The notes under the pieces are model-generated. The model did no database searches, was not told where the DNA came from, and worked only from the letters and a program-made list of their open reading frames with translations. A program made the translations under genes and the position numbers. From positions 3,100,001-3,164,000 of the forward strand of contig NZ_CP011340.1 of NCBI RefSeq assembly GCF_001278075.1: a DNA stretch of 64,000 nt, given 5' to 3'. This document shows positions 33,747 to 43,524 of the stretch, in pieces; positions within the stretch are counted from its first letter, which is position 1, and every line of letters begins with the position of its first letter. The stretch comes from Streptomyces pristinaespiralis (lineage in GTDB: Bacteria > Actinomycetota > Actinomycetes > Streptomycetales > Streptomycetaceae).

Positions 33747-34625
33747 TTATCCCTTCACTGCGCCCGAGGTGAGCCCTGCGGCCATCTTCTTCTGGATGAT
33801 CATGAAGAAGACGACGACCGGCAGTGCGATGAGTGTCGAGGCCGCCATCAGCGCGCCGTAGTCCGTTCCCCGCTCGGTGGTGAACGTCATCAGCCAGACG
33901 TTGAGCGTGTACTTGGAGTTGTCGTTGATCAGGATGTAGGCGAAGAGGTACTCGTTCCAGGCGTTGACCAGGGCGAAGATGGACGCCGCGGCGAGGCCGG
34001 GGGCGAGCAGCGGGAAGATCACGCGACGGAAGGCGCCCATGCGGGTGCAGCCGTCGACCATCGCGGACTCCTCGAGCTCCACCGGGATGTTCACCACGAA
34101 CCCGCGGATCATGACGATCGCGAACGGCAGCGTGGAGACCAGGTAGACGACGATCAGGCCCCAGTACTCGTCGAGCCCGCCGATGGCGTTGAGCTGCGCG
34201 TAGATGGGGATGAGCATCGCGGTCGGCGGCAGCATCTGGACGAGGATCAGCACCATCAGCAGCGCCTTGCGGCCGAAGAAGCGGAACCGGCCGATGGCCA
34301 GGGCGGCCAGGGTGGCGATGATCATTCCGCCGACCACAGCGGTGACCGAGACGATGAGGCTCGACTGGACCGCGGTGGCGAAGTTCTCCTGCTTCACCGC
34401 GCGGGCGAAGTTGTCGAAGGTCAGCGACGAGGGCCAGAGCGTCTGGTCGTAGGACCGGATCTCATGGTTGGGCCGCAGGGCGCTGATGACGAGCCAGTAC
34501 ACCGGAAAGGCCATCAGGACGGCGGTGAGCAGGCCGAGGACGTCGTAGTGCCAGCGGGACTTCTTGCGGTCCGGCCTGAGTTCCTGCCCGGCGCCGGCCG
34601 GGGAGGGAGCGGTGGAGGTGCTCAT
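33747..34625 (-). CDS. dasC: Chitobiose ABC transporter permease DasC
   Basis: 292 aa, MalG-like. Six TM helices, starting LGLLTAVLMAFPVYWLVISAL. The EAA loop is ESAMVDGCTRMGAFRRVIFPLLAPG. It pairs with DasB as the channel; the ATPase is the shared MsiK, not encoded here. ATGA overlap with dasB. Confidence 0.93.
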   Translation of the reverse strand: MSTSTAPSPAGAGQELRPDRKKSRWHYDVLGLLTAVLMAFPVYWLVISALRPNHEIRSYDQTLWPSSLTFDNFARAVKQENFATAVQSSLIVSVTAVVGGMIIATLAALAIGRFRFFGRKALLMVLILVQMLPPTAMLIPIYAQLNAIGGLDEYWGLIVVYLVSTLPFAIVMIRGFVVNIPVELEESAMVDGCTRMGAFRRVIFPLLAPGLAAASIFALVNAWNEYLFAYILINDNSKYTLNVWLMTFTTERGTDYGALMAASTLIALPVVVFFMIIQKKMAAGLTSGAVKG

Positions 34626-35632
34626 TCGACCTCTCCTGTCTTCATCAGCTGACGCAGGTAGTACACGGCCACACCGGACAGCAGCAGAACGGTGATCAGG
34701 GCGATCGCGGTGCCCTGGCTGAACGAGGTGGACTCGAAGGCCTTGGAGAAGGAGTAGAGGCCGAGCGTCTCGTACTCGGGCTCCGGCTTGTTGCCGCGCA
34801 GCAGCCAGATCTGCCCGAAGACGTTGAAGTCCCAGATCACCGAGAGGGTGGCGACCATGGTGAAGACGGGGCGGATCACCGGCCAGGTGACGAAGCGGAA
34901 CACGGCGGGCGCGTTAGCGCCGTCGAGGGCGGCGGCCTCCTCGAGCTCCCTGGGCACCTGGGTGAGGGCCGCGTACAGGGTGATGACCACGAAGGGGATG
35001 GCGCCCCAGACCACCAGCAGGGCGATGATGGCGAAGCCCTGCTTCGGGTCGAGGAACCAGTTGTGACCCAGGAAGTCCTCGCCGGCGACCTTGGCTATCA
35101 GGGTGTTGATGAGGCCGTAGTCGGAGTCGGAGAGCCAGCGGAAGATGGAGGCGGCGACCATCAGGGGCATCGACCAGGCCGCGACCAGCGCCGCCGTCAG
35201 CACCAGCCGCACCCACGTGGTCAGCCGGGTCATCAGCAGGGCGAGCAGCAGACCGATGCCCATGGTCAGGCCCACGCAGACGACCATGAACACGACGGTG
35301 CGGCCGGTGACGGACCAGAACTCGGCGTCGCCCAGGATGTTGGTGAACTGCTCGAAGCCGACCCAGGGCGGCGATTCGCCCGTCCACAGCTCCTTGCGCC
35401 CCATGTCCTGGAAGGACATGATCACGGTCTTCACCAGCGGGAAGGCGTAGACCGCGGCGACCGCTACGAGCGCGGGGAGGATCAGCAGGTACGGGAGGAG
35501 CTCTCCCTTCTTCCGCTGTTTCCGGCCGGAGCCGCTGATCCCCTTCTCGGGCGCCGGCTTCGGGCCGGTTCCTTCCGGGGCACGTGGTACGGGTACCGGC
35601 GGGCCGGCGGCCTTGGTGTCGGCGGCAGTCAC
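34622..35632 (-). CDS. dasB: Chitobiose ABC transporter permease DasB
   Basis: 336 aa from GTG 35632 (GGAAGG 9 nt upstream); the frame extends further upstream without a better site. A ~45-residue polar N-terminus, then six TM helices of the MalF type (LLPYLLILPALVAVAAVYAF) and the EAA loop EAAALDGANAPAVFRFVTWP. Works with DasC and lipoprotein DasA. Confidence 0.92.
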   Translation of the reverse strand: MTAADTKAAGPPVPVPRAPEGTGPKPAPEKGISGSGRKQRKKGELLPYLLILPALVAVAAVYAFPLVKTVIMSFQDMGRKELWTGESPPWVGFEQFTNILGDAEFWSVTGRTVVFMVVCVGLTMGIGLLLALLMTRLTTWVRLVLTAALVAAWSMPLMVAASIFRWLSDSDYGLINTLIAKVAGEDFLGHNWFLDPKQGFAIIALLVVWGAIPFVVITLYAALTQVPRELEEAAALDGANAPAVFRFVTWPVIRPVFTMVATLSVIWDFNVFGQIWLLRGNKPEPEYETLGLYSFSKAFESTSFSQGTAIALITVLLLSGVAVYYLRQLMKTGEVE

Positions 35633-35722
35633 GTGGCTGACCTTCCGTTTGTTCTTCTGCACCGAAAAGGGCGGGGGCGGGAGCCGCGTGGTGCGGTTCC
35701 CGCCCACCGCCTGGAGAGCCCG

Positions 35723-35756
35723 TCGGGCGTCCGCGGCGGGGCGCCGGGACGCCCGA
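35723..35756 (-). terminator. Stem-loop in dasA-dasB spacer (attenuating)
   Basis: 10-bp stem TCGGGCGTCC / GGACGCCCGA with a 14-nt loop, starting 6 nt past the dasA stop. In das operons such a hairpin is thought to keep dasA message more abundant than dasBC. Partial termination is inference. Confidence 0.6.
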
Positions 35757-35762
35757 GGCCCG

Positions 35763-37067
35763 TCAGGACTCCTGGTTGATCAGCTCGTTGATCTTGGCGT
35801 CGGCCGCCTTGGTGGCCGCCTCCACGGAGTCACCCTTGAGGATGGCCAGGAGCATGTTCTCCAGGACCTCCTCCTTCTCGATCGAGGTCCAGCCCGGGGC
35901 GATCGGGGTGAACCACGCATCCGGGACGGCGTTGGCGATCGGAGCGGTCTCCGGCTTCGCCTTCAGCGGCTCCAGCTGCTTGGTGTTGTTCGGAAGGATG
36001 TTCTTGGCGGCGAGGACCTCCATGGACTTCTCGCTGGTGAAGAGCGAGATCCACTCCTCACCCAGGTCGGCGACCTTCGACTTGCTGGTCACCGCGAGGT
36101 CGGAGCCGCCGATGAAGGAGGGCAGCGCCTTGCCGTTCGGGCCGGGCATACCGGCCGTGACGATCTTGCCCTCGAGCTTCGGGTTGCCGTTGTTCTTGCC
36201 GTCGATGACGGAGCCGGACTCCCAGCCGTTGCCGTAGATGAGGGCCGCCTTCTCGTTGGCCATCACATTGGCGTGGTCCTGCTCGTCCTTGGTCTGGTCG
36301 GCCTTGTTGTACTTCTTGACCAGGTCGATGAAGTGCTGGATGCCCTTCTGCGCCTCCGGCGAGGAGAGCGAGGCCTTCCACTCCTTCGAGCCCTCGTCGT
36401 ACTCGGCGATCTTGCCGTCGTATGCGGCCACGTAGGACATGGCGGCGTACCAGTAACGGCCCGGCAGGTAGAGGGACGAGAAGCGCTTGTCCTTCTTGCC
36501 GTACTCGGCGGAGACCTTGTCCATCGCCGCCAGGAGCTCGTCCTCGGTCTCGGGCAGCTTGTCGACGCCCGCGCCCTTCTTGAGCATCTCGGTGTTGTAG
36601 ATGGCGACACGGGCGCCGGCGTAGTAGGGCACGCAGAACTGCTTGCCCTCGAAGGAGCAGGTGTCCTTCAGGCCCTGGATCCAGGTGTCGGAGTTCTGGT
36701 ACTTCTTCGGGTCGATCTCGGCGAGGGCGCCGTTGAGGATGTACTGCATCGTCTCGGTGTTGCCGAGCTCGACGACGTCGGGGAACTTGTCGCCACCGAG
36801 GGCGGTGTCGAGCTTCTTGGCCTTGTCCGCCCACTGCTGGTACTGGACGTCGACCTTCACACCCGGGTACTTCTTGTTGAACTGCGCGTTGACGTCCTTG
36901 ACCAGCTCGGGCCAGGTCGACTGGGCGTCGACCATCAGCCAGACGGTCAGCGTCTCCTTGCGGTCCTTCGGGCTCTTCGCCGATTCACTGCCGCCGTCCG
37001 AACCACAGGCCGCGACCGAGGCCATCATGGCCACCGCACCCACCGCTGCTACGAGCTTGCGCTTCAC
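35763..37067 (-). CDS. dasA: Chitobiose-binding lipoprotein DasA
   Basis: 434 aa from GTG 37067 (GGAGG 6 nt upstream). Lipobox VAAC at Cys about 21, then a cluster-1 sugar-binding protein (TLTVWLMVDAQSTWPEL; LGGDKFPDVVELGNTETMQY; GAPxx-like FIGGSDLAVTSKSK). It captures N,N'-diacetylchitobiose for DasBC. The promoter carries two dre sites for DasR, whose gene is divergent, so expression rises when GlcN-6-P inactivates DasR. Confidence 0.96.
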   Translation of the reverse strand: MKRKLVAAVGAVAMMASVAACGSDGGSESAKSPKDRKETLTVWLMVDAQSTWPELVKDVNAQFNKKYPGVKVDVQYQQWADKAKKLDTALGGDKFPDVVELGNTETMQYILNGALAEIDPKKYQNSDTWIQGLKDTCSFEGKQFCVPYYAGARVAIYNTEMLKKGAGVDKLPETEDELLAAMDKVSAEYGKKDKRFSSLYLPGRYWYAAMSYVAAYDGKIAEYDEGSKEWKASLSSPEAQKGIQHFIDLVKKYNKADQTKDEQDHANVMANEKAALIYGNGWESGSVIDGKNNGNPKLEGKIVTAGMPGPNGKALPSFIGGSDLAVTSKSKVADLGEEWISLFTSEKSMEVLAAKNILPNNTKQLEPLKAKPETAPIANAVPDAWFTPIAPGWTSIEKEEVLENMLLAILKGDSVEAATKAADAKINELINQES

Positions 37068-37176
37068 GCCACCCTCCTCAAAGGGATGCAAGAGTTACCC
37101 CCCCACCACCCGGGAGTCGCGCAGCACTTGACCGGACGCGCGCCAGATTCTGCCGTGGGGCTGGGACCTGATCTTT

Positions 37177-37192
37177 AATGGTTTAGACCAGT
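37177..37192 (-). promoter_or_regulatory. dre 1, DasR-responsive element
   Basis: On the minus strand ACTGGTCTAAACCATT, 14/16 to the palindromic consensus ACTGGTCTAGACCAGT. As I recall, the S. coelicolor dasA site differs by a single base. Confidence 0.85.
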
Positions 37193-37201
37193 ACCCGGGA
37201 G

Positions 37202-37217
37202 CTTGGCCTAGACCTTT
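37202..37217. promoter_or_regulatory. dre 2, weaker DasR-responsive element
   Basis: CTTGGCCTAGACCTTT, 11/16 to the dre consensus with an intact CTAGACC core, 25 bp centre-to-centre from dre 1 and overlapping the dasR -35 region. Confidence 0.6.
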
Positions 37218-37275
37218 AGGGGTGTCAAGGGTGTATAAGAAGGGCTGTCGTGTCCGTTATCGGACCGACACCTGA

Positions 37276-38139
<864 letters not shown>

Positions 38140-38160
38140 CCCGCATCCCCCGTTCGGCCG

Positions 38161-38190
38161 CATGGCACCGCAACTTGTTGCGGTGCCATG
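38161..38190 (+). terminator. dasR terminator
   Basis: Perfect 14-bp stem CATGGCACCGCAAC / GTTGCGGTGCCATG with a 2-nt gap by strict pairing, then TCACGTTTTG; 21 nt after the dasR stop. Confidence 0.85.
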
Positions 38191-38318
38191 TCACGTTTTG
38201 CCCCCACCGGCCGGAAGTCGTTGCCGTACCGATATGCGGACCGGGGGTGACTCGACGCGAACGGCTCGCCTAGATTTCCTGCCCATTACACAGGTGACCA
38301 GTAAGGGGACGGAGCCGC

Positions 38319-38600
38319 ATGTCAGCAGTGCCCGAGGTGCCGGAGGCGCCTGAAGCGCCCGAAGCGAAAGCGCCGGTCGTCACACCGGTGCGTGTGATCA
38401 TCGCTCTCTGCCTTTTCGCCCCGTTCGTGGCGATGCTCTGGGTCGGTTCGTACGCCAAACTCGAACCGACGTTCATAGGCATGCCGTTCTTCTACTGGTA
38501 CCAGATGCTCTGGGTCCTGATCTCGACGGCCCTGACGATGGTCGCCTACAAGCTGTGGCAGCGTGACCAGCGCGCCCGCAAGGGGGGTGCGTCCCGATGA
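38319..38600 (+). CDS. DUF3311 small membrane subunit
   Basis: 93 aa. Pro/Glu/Ala-rich start, then two TM helices (VIIALCLFAPFVAMLWVGSY; YWYQMLWVLISTALTMVAY) with the PFFYWYQMLW motif of DUF3311. Such proteins are encoded just before sodium:solute symporters and probably form a complex with them. ATGA overlap with the symporter gene. Confidence 0.85.
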   Translation: MSAVPEVPEAPEAPEAKAPVVTPVRVIIALCLFAPFVAMLWVGSYAKLEPTFIGMPFFYWYQMLWVLISTALTMVAYKLWQRDQRARKGGASR

Positions 38601-40231
38601 ACGACGGCGTGAACGGCGTCGCACTCGCCGTCTTCATCTTCTTCTTCGTGGCCGTCACGGCCATGGGCTTCCTGGCCGCGCGCTGGCGCAAGGCCGAGAA
38701 CGAGAACAGCCTCGACGAATGGGGCCTCGGCGGCCGGTCGTTCGGCACCTGGGTGACCTGGTTCCTGCTCGGCGGCGACCTCTACACCGCGTACACCTTC
38801 GTCGCCGTCCCGGCGGCCATCTACGCGGCGGGCGCGGCGGGCTTCTTCGCCGTCCCGTACACGATCCTCGTCTACCCGCTGATCTTCACCTTCCTGCCGC
38901 GGCTGTGGTCGGTGTCGCACAAGCACGGATACGTGACGACGTCGGACTTCGTCCGCGGGCGCTTCGGCTCCAAGGGCCTGTCCCTGGCCGTCGCGGTCAC
39001 CGGCATCCTCGCCACGATGCCGTACATCGCGCTCCAGCTGGTCGGCATCCAGGCCGTTCTGGACGTCATGGGCGTCGGCGGCGGTGAGACCACCCACTGG
39101 TTCATCAAGGACCTGCCGCTGCTGATCGCGTTCGGTGTCCTGGCGGCCTACACGTACTCCTCCGGACTGCGTGCCCCGGCGCTGATCGCCTTCGTCAAGG
39201 ACACCCTGATCTACATCGTCATCGCGGTGGCGATCATCTACATCCCGATCAAGCTCGGCGGCTTCGACGAGATCTTCGCCAGCGCGGGCGAGAAGTTCGC
39301 TCAGATCAACCCGGCCACCGACAAGCCCAACGGCGCTCTGGTGCCCGGGGAGATGGGTCAGTGGGGCTACGCCACGCTGGCGCTCGGCTCGGCGCTCGCG
39401 CTGTTCATGTATCCGCACTCGATCACGGCGACGCTCTCCTCGCGCAGCCGTGAGGTGATCCGCCGCAACACCACGATCCTGCCGCTGTACTCGCTGATGC
39501 TGGGCCTGCTGGCGCTGCTCGGCTTCATGGCCATCGCGGCCGGGGTGAACGTCAAGAACGGCCAGCTGGCGATCCCGCAGCTGTTCGAGAACATGTTCCC
39601 CGACTGGTTCGCGGGCGTCGCCTTCGCCGCCATCGGCATCGGCGCGCTGGTCCCCGCGGCCATCATGTCGATCGCCGCGGCGAACCTGTTCACCCGCAAC
39701 ATCTACAAGGACTTCCTCAAGCCCGACGCGACGCCGGCCCAGGAGACGAAGGTCTCCAAGCTGGTCTCGCTGCTGGTCAAGGTCGGCGCGCTCGCCTTCG
39801 TCCTCACCATGGACAAGACGGTCGCGATCAACTTCCAGCTGCTGGGCGGCATCTGGATCCTCCAGACCTTCCCGGCACTGGTGGGCGGTCTGTTCACCCG
39901 CTGGTTCCACCGCTGGGCGCTCATCGGCGGCTGGGCCGTCGGCATGATCTACGGCACCGCCGCCGCGTACGGCGTGGCCAGCCCGACCCAGAAGCACTTC
40001 GGCGGCTCGTCGGCGGAGATCCCCGGCATCGGCGAGATCGGCTACATCGGTCTCACCGCGTTCGTGCTGAACGTCGTCGTCACCGTGGTCCTCACCTTCG
40101 TCCTGCGGGCGGCCAAGGCCCCCGACGGCATCGACGAGACCAGCCCGTCCGACTACACGGCTGACGCGGGCGACCCGGGCGTCAAGGTGGAGCTGCCGCC
40201 GGCCACGGCGGGCGCTCCCGGGGGTCACTGA
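38597..40231 (+). CDS. mctP: Sodium:solute symporter, MctP-like monocarboxylate permease
   Basis: 544 aa, about 13 TM helices in SSS-family order: NSLDEWGLGGRSFGTWVTWF near the N-terminus, GGDLYTAYTFVAVPA, SKGLSLAVAVTGILATMPY, and the sodium-site helix IMSIAAANLFTRNIYKDF. Pairing with DUF3311 is characteristic of MctP-type lactate/pyruvate/acetate permeases; substrate is inferred. Confidence 0.85.
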   Translation: MNDGVNGVALAVFIFFFVAVTAMGFLAARWRKAENENSLDEWGLGGRSFGTWVTWFLLGGDLYTAYTFVAVPAAIYAAGAAGFFAVPYTILVYPLIFTFLPRLWSVSHKHGYVTTSDFVRGRFGSKGLSLAVAVTGILATMPYIALQLVGIQAVLDVMGVGGGETTHWFIKDLPLLIAFGVLAAYTYSSGLRAPALIAFVKDTLIYIVIAVAIIYIPIKLGGFDEIFASAGEKFAQINPATDKPNGALVPGEMGQWGYATLALGSALALFMYPHSITATLSSRSREVIRRNTTILPLYSLMLGLLALLGFMAIAAGVNVKNGQLAIPQLFENMFPDWFAGVAFAAIGIGALVPAAIMSIAAANLFTRNIYKDFLKPDATPAQETKVSKLVSLLVKVGALAFVLTMDKTVAINFQLLGGIWILQTFPALVGGLFTRWFHRWALIGGWAVGMIYGTAAAYGVASPTQKHFGGSSAEIPGIGEIGYIGLTAFVLNVVVTVVLTFVLRAAKAPDGIDETSPSDYTADAGDPGVKVELPPATAGAPGGH

Positions 40232-40270
40232 CCGAAGGGCTCGCAAGAGCCGTCCGAGCAAAGGCCTTTC

Positions 40271-40338
40271 CGGCAAGGGCCGTCGCATCGTCCGCCCGGG
40301 GCACCTCCCCGGCGCGGAAATGCGGCGGCCCTTCGCCG
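40271..40338. terminator. Long imperfect hairpin after symporter
   Basis: Arms CGGCAAGGGCCGTCGCAT and ATGCGGCGGCCCTTCGCCG pair with small bulges around a GC-rich loop; 39 nt past the symporter stop, upstream of the GNAT gene. Confidence 0.55.
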
Positions 40339-40361
40339 TGCGCTGATGCACACTGCCGGAC

Positions 40362-40889
40362 ATGGACATCACCATCAGACGAATAGAACCCGAGGAGCAC
40401 ACGGCGCTCGGCGAGTTGACCGCCCGCGCCTATCTCGACGGCGGGCTGCTGGCGCTCGGCGAGGAGGACCCGTACCTCGAGGTGCTCCGTGACGTCGCGG
40501 GCCGGGCCGCGCGGGCCGAGGTGTACGTCGCCGTCGACGAGCGGGGCACGCTGCTCGGCGGGGTGGCGTTCGTCCCGGCCGGCGGGCCGTTCGCCGACAT
40601 CGCGGGGCCCGGCGAGGCCGAGTTCCGGATGCTCGCCGTGGCCGCCGCGGCACGCGGCCGCGGCGCCGGCGAGGCGCTGGTGCGCACCTGCGTGGAACGG
40701 GCGAGGGCCACCCCGGGGTGCGTACGGCTGGTGCTGTCGACCCAGCCCACGATGTACGCGGCGCACCGCATCTACGACCGGCTGGGCTTCGTGCGCACAC
40801 CGGACCGGGACTGGGAGCCGGTCCCGGATCTGGTCTCGCTGCTGACATATGCGCTGGAGCTCCACCAGACCACCCGACACTACATGTAG
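40362..40889 (+). CDS. GNAT-family N-acetyltransferase
   Basis: 175 aa from ATG 40362. Acetyl-CoA motif A is EFRMLAVAAAARGRGAGEALVRTCVERA (R-G-x-G-A/G), with motif B RLVLSTQPTMYAAHRIYDRLGFVRT. Substrate unknown. Its last codons overlap a likely NrdR box that serves the nrd operon. Confidence 0.88.
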   Translation: MDITIRRIEPEEHTALGELTARAYLDGGLLALGEEDPYLEVLRDVAGRAARAEVYVAVDERGTLLGGVAFVPAGGPFADIAGPGEAEFRMLAVAAAARGRGAGEALVRTCVERARATPGCVRLVLSTQPTMYAAHRIYDRLGFVRTPDRDWEPVPDLVSLLTYALELHQTTRHYM

Positions 40890-40924
40890 GGGCAGGCACA
40901 GCAGCCCGCCCCCACATGTATGCT
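40877..40924. promoter_or_regulatory. Tandem NrdR-like boxes upstream of nrdA
   Basis: Box 1 (40877-40892) ACACTACATGTAGGGG matches 12 of 16 in the NrdR consensus. Box 2 (40909-40924) shares the ACATGTA core, exactly 32 bp (three helical turns) downstream, the spacing seen for paired NrdR boxes. Box 2 alone is weak. The arms between them can also fold as a hairpin. Confidence 0.6.
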
Positions 40925-41035
40925 CATCTCGCTGTCGCCACAGGGGAATCCGGTGTGAATCCGGAACTGTCCCGCAACGGTGTGATCCGGTGCGCTTTGC
41001 CGTACCCGTTCGAGTCCGAGGACCTGTCGACGGCG
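40925..41035 (+). promoter_or_regulatory. Cobalamin (AdoCbl) riboswitch
   Basis: The RNA contains the conserved core run: GCCACAGGGGAATCCGGTG, TGTGAATCCGG, ACTGTCCCGCAACGG, and the B12 box GAGTCCGAGGACCTGTCG (41011-41029). It lies 140 nt before the nrdA start. Known biology in Streptomyces: B12 shuts off class Ia nrdAB because the B12-dependent class II enzyme NrdJ can serve. Exact ends are approximate. Confidence 0.92.
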
Positions 41036-41175
41036 CATCCGGTTCGACCGATCCGGATGCCAGACGTCCGGGCCTCGCGGTTGGGCCGGTGGACGCCGTG
41101 CGCCGTGCTGCCCAGTCACGCGTGCCGCGGCCCGCCACCCCCGCCGGCCCAGAGCCGAGCGAGGGAGAGCATCAC

Positions 41176-43524
41176 ATGACCATCGCGCCAGCCGATCCGG
41201 TCTCAGCGACGGAGAACGACGGCCCCGGGACCGCGCTGCTGCGGACCTTGACGGACCTGACGGCGGATCTGCCCGACACCGACCCGGGCAAGGTGGCCGC
41301 CGCCGCCCTGCGCGGCCGCAACGCCGGGTCCGACGCGGCAGAGCTGCACTCCCTCGCCACCGAGGCGGCCGCGGGTCTCATCTCCGAGGACCCCGCCTAC
41401 TCCCGGCTCGCCGCACGTCTGCTGACCCGCACGATCGCCGAAGAGGCGGCCGGGCAGGGCGCTTCCTCGTTCACCGCCTCGGTCGCCACCGGTCACCGCG
41501 AGGGACTGATCGCCGACCGCACGGCCGCGTTCGTGGCACTGCACGCCGCCCGGCTCGACGCGCTGATCGACCTCGGGGCCGACGACCGCTTCGGCTACTT
41601 CGGCCTGCGCACCCTCTACAGCCGCTACCTGCTGCGCCACCCGATCACCCGCCAGGTCATCGAGACGCCCCAGCACTTCATGCTCCGCGTCGCCTGCGGT
41701 CTCGCAGAGGACGACTCGCCGCGTGCCCTGGAGGAGGTCGCCGCGCTGTACCGCCTGATGAGCCGGCTGGACTACCTCCCCTCCTCCCCGACGCTCTTCA
41801 ACTCCGGCACCCGCCACCCCCAGATGTCGTCCTGCTACCTGCTGGACTCGCCGCTCGACGAGCTCGACTCGATCTACGGCCGCTACCACCAGGTCGCGCG
41901 CCTGTCCAAGCACGCGGGCGGCATCGGGCTCTCGTACTCCCGTATCCGTGCCCGTGGTTCGCTGATCCGCGGCACCAACGGGCACTCCAACGGCATCGTC
42001 CCGTTCCTGAAGACCCTCGACGCCTCGGTCGCCGCGGTGAACCAGGGCGGCCGCCGCAAGGGCGCCGCCGCCGTCTACCTGGAGACCTGGCACGCGGACA
42101 TCGAGGAGTTCCTCGAGCTGCGCGACAACACCGGTGAGGACGCCCGCCGTACGCACAACCTGAACCTGGCCCACTGGATCCCGGACGAGTTCATGCGCCG
42201 CGTCGAGGCGGACGCGCAGTGGTCGCTCTTCTCCCCCGTCGACGTGCCCGAGCTGGTCGACCTGTGGGGCGAGGACTTCGACGCGGCCTACCGCCGGGCG
42301 GAGGCCGCGGGACTGGCCCGCAGGACCGTCTCCGCGCGTGACCTCTACGGCCGGATGATGCGCACCCTCGCGCAGACCGGCAACGGCTGGATGACCTTCA
42401 AGGACGCGTCCAACCGCACGGCCAACCAGACCGCGGAGCCGGGCCGGGTCGTGCACTCCTCCAACCTGTGCACGGAGATCCTCGAGGTCACGGACGACGG
42501 CGAGACGGCCGTGTGCAACCTCGGTTCCGTGAACCTCGGCGCGTTCGTCAGCGGCGACGGCATCGACTGGGAGCGGCTGGACGCCACCGTCCGCACGGCC
42601 GTCACCTTCCTCGACCGCGTCGTCGACATCAACTTCTACCCGACGGAGCAGGCCGGGCGGTCCAACGCCAGGTGGCGCCCGGTGGGCCTGGGTGCGATGG
42701 GCCTGCAGGACGTCTTCTTCAAGCTGCGGCTGCCCTTCGACTCGGCCGAGGCCAGGGCCCTTTCGACGAGGATCGCCGAGCGGATCATGCTGGCGGCCTA
42801 CGAGGCCTCGTGCGACCTCGCGGAGCGCAACGGTCCGCTGCCGGCCTGGGCCGAGACCCGTACGGCACGCGGTGTGCTGCATCCCGACCACTACGACACC
42901 ACGCTGAACTGGCCGGAGCGCTGGGAGGCGCTGCGTGCCCGCGTCGCCGCCGTCGGCATGCGCAACTCGCTGCTCCTCGCCATCGCGCCGACCGCGACCA
43001 TCGCCTCGATCGCCGGTGTCTACGAGTGCATCGAGCCGCAGGTCTCCAACCTGTTCAAGCGCGAGACGCTCAGCGGTGAGTTCCTCCAGGTCAACTCCTA
43101 CCTGGTGGACGACCTGAAGCGGCTCGGCGTCTGGGACGCGCAGACACGGGAGGCGCTGCGCGAGGCGAGCGGCTCGGTGCAGGGCTTCACCTGGGTGCCG
43201 GAGGAGATCCGTGCGCTGTACCGCACCGCCTGGGAGATCCCGCAGCGCGGCCTGATCGACATGGCGGCCGCCCGTACGCCGTTCCTCGACCAGAGCCAGT
43301 CGCTGAACCTGTTCCTCGAGACGCCGACGATCGGCAAGCTCAGCTCGATGTACGCGTACGCGTGGAAGCAGGGCCTGAAGACCACGTACTACCTGCGCTC
43401 GCGCCCGGCGACCCGGATCGCGCGCGCCGCGTCGGCCGCCGTCCCGGTCCCCGCCCAGGTGACGCCCGAGGATGCCGTCGCCTGCTCCCTGGAAAACCCC
43501 GAGTCCTGCGAGGCCTGCCAGTAA
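41176..43524 (+). CDS. nrdA: Class Ia ribonucleotide reductase, large subunit
   Basis: 782 aa from ATG 41176 (GAGGGAGAG upstream). It reduces NDPs to dNDPs. Catalytic residues: first redox Cys in QMSSCYLLDSPL, the radical-site region SSNLCTEILEV (N-x-C-x-E), second redox Cys in AVCNLGSVNLG, radical-path tyrosines in SMYAYAWKQGLKTTYYL, and the C-terminal shuttle CEACQ. No ATP-cone motif is visible at the N-terminus, so dATP feedback may be absent. Expression is under the riboswitch and probably NrdR. TAATG overlap with nrdB. The nrdS gene, which follows nrdAB in S. coelicolor, is not here. Confidence 0.96.
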   Translation: MTIAPADPVSATENDGPGTALLRTLTDLTADLPDTDPGKVAAAALRGRNAGSDAAELHSLATEAAAGLISEDPAYSRLAARLLTRTIAEEAAGQGASSFTASVATGHREGLIADRTAAFVALHAARLDALIDLGADDRFGYFGLRTLYSRYLLRHPITRQVIETPQHFMLRVACGLAEDDSPRALEEVAALYRLMSRLDYLPSSPTLFNSGTRHPQMSSCYLLDSPLDELDSIYGRYHQVARLSKHAGGIGLSYSRIRARGSLIRGTNGHSNGIVPFLKTLDASVAAVNQGGRRKGAAAVYLETWHADIEEFLELRDNTGEDARRTHNLNLAHWIPDEFMRRVEADAQWSLFSPVDVPELVDLWGEDFDAAYRRAEAAGLARRTVSARDLYGRMMRTLAQTGNGWMTFKDASNRTANQTAEPGRVVHSSNLCTEILEVTDDGETAVCNLGSVNLGAFVSGDGIDWERLDATVRTAVTFLDRVVDINFYPTEQAGRSNARWRPVGLGAMGLQDVFFKLRLPFDSAEARALSTRIAERIMLAAYEASCDLAERNGPLPAWAETRTARGVLHPDHYDTTLNWPERWEALRARVAAVGMRNSLLLAIAPTATIASIAGVYECIEPQVSNLFKRETLSGEFLQVNSYLVDDLKRLGVWDAQTREALREASGSVQGFTWVPEEIRALYRTAWEIPQRGLIDMAAARTPFLDQSQSLNLFLETPTIGKLSSMYAYAWKQGLKTTYYLRSRPATRIARAASAAVPVPAQVTPEDAVACSLENPESCEACQ

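Noticed and set aside
35613..37178. A 521-codon plus-strand frame opposite dasA
   Set aside because: Val/Leu-rich shadow; dasA is unmistakable on the minus strand.
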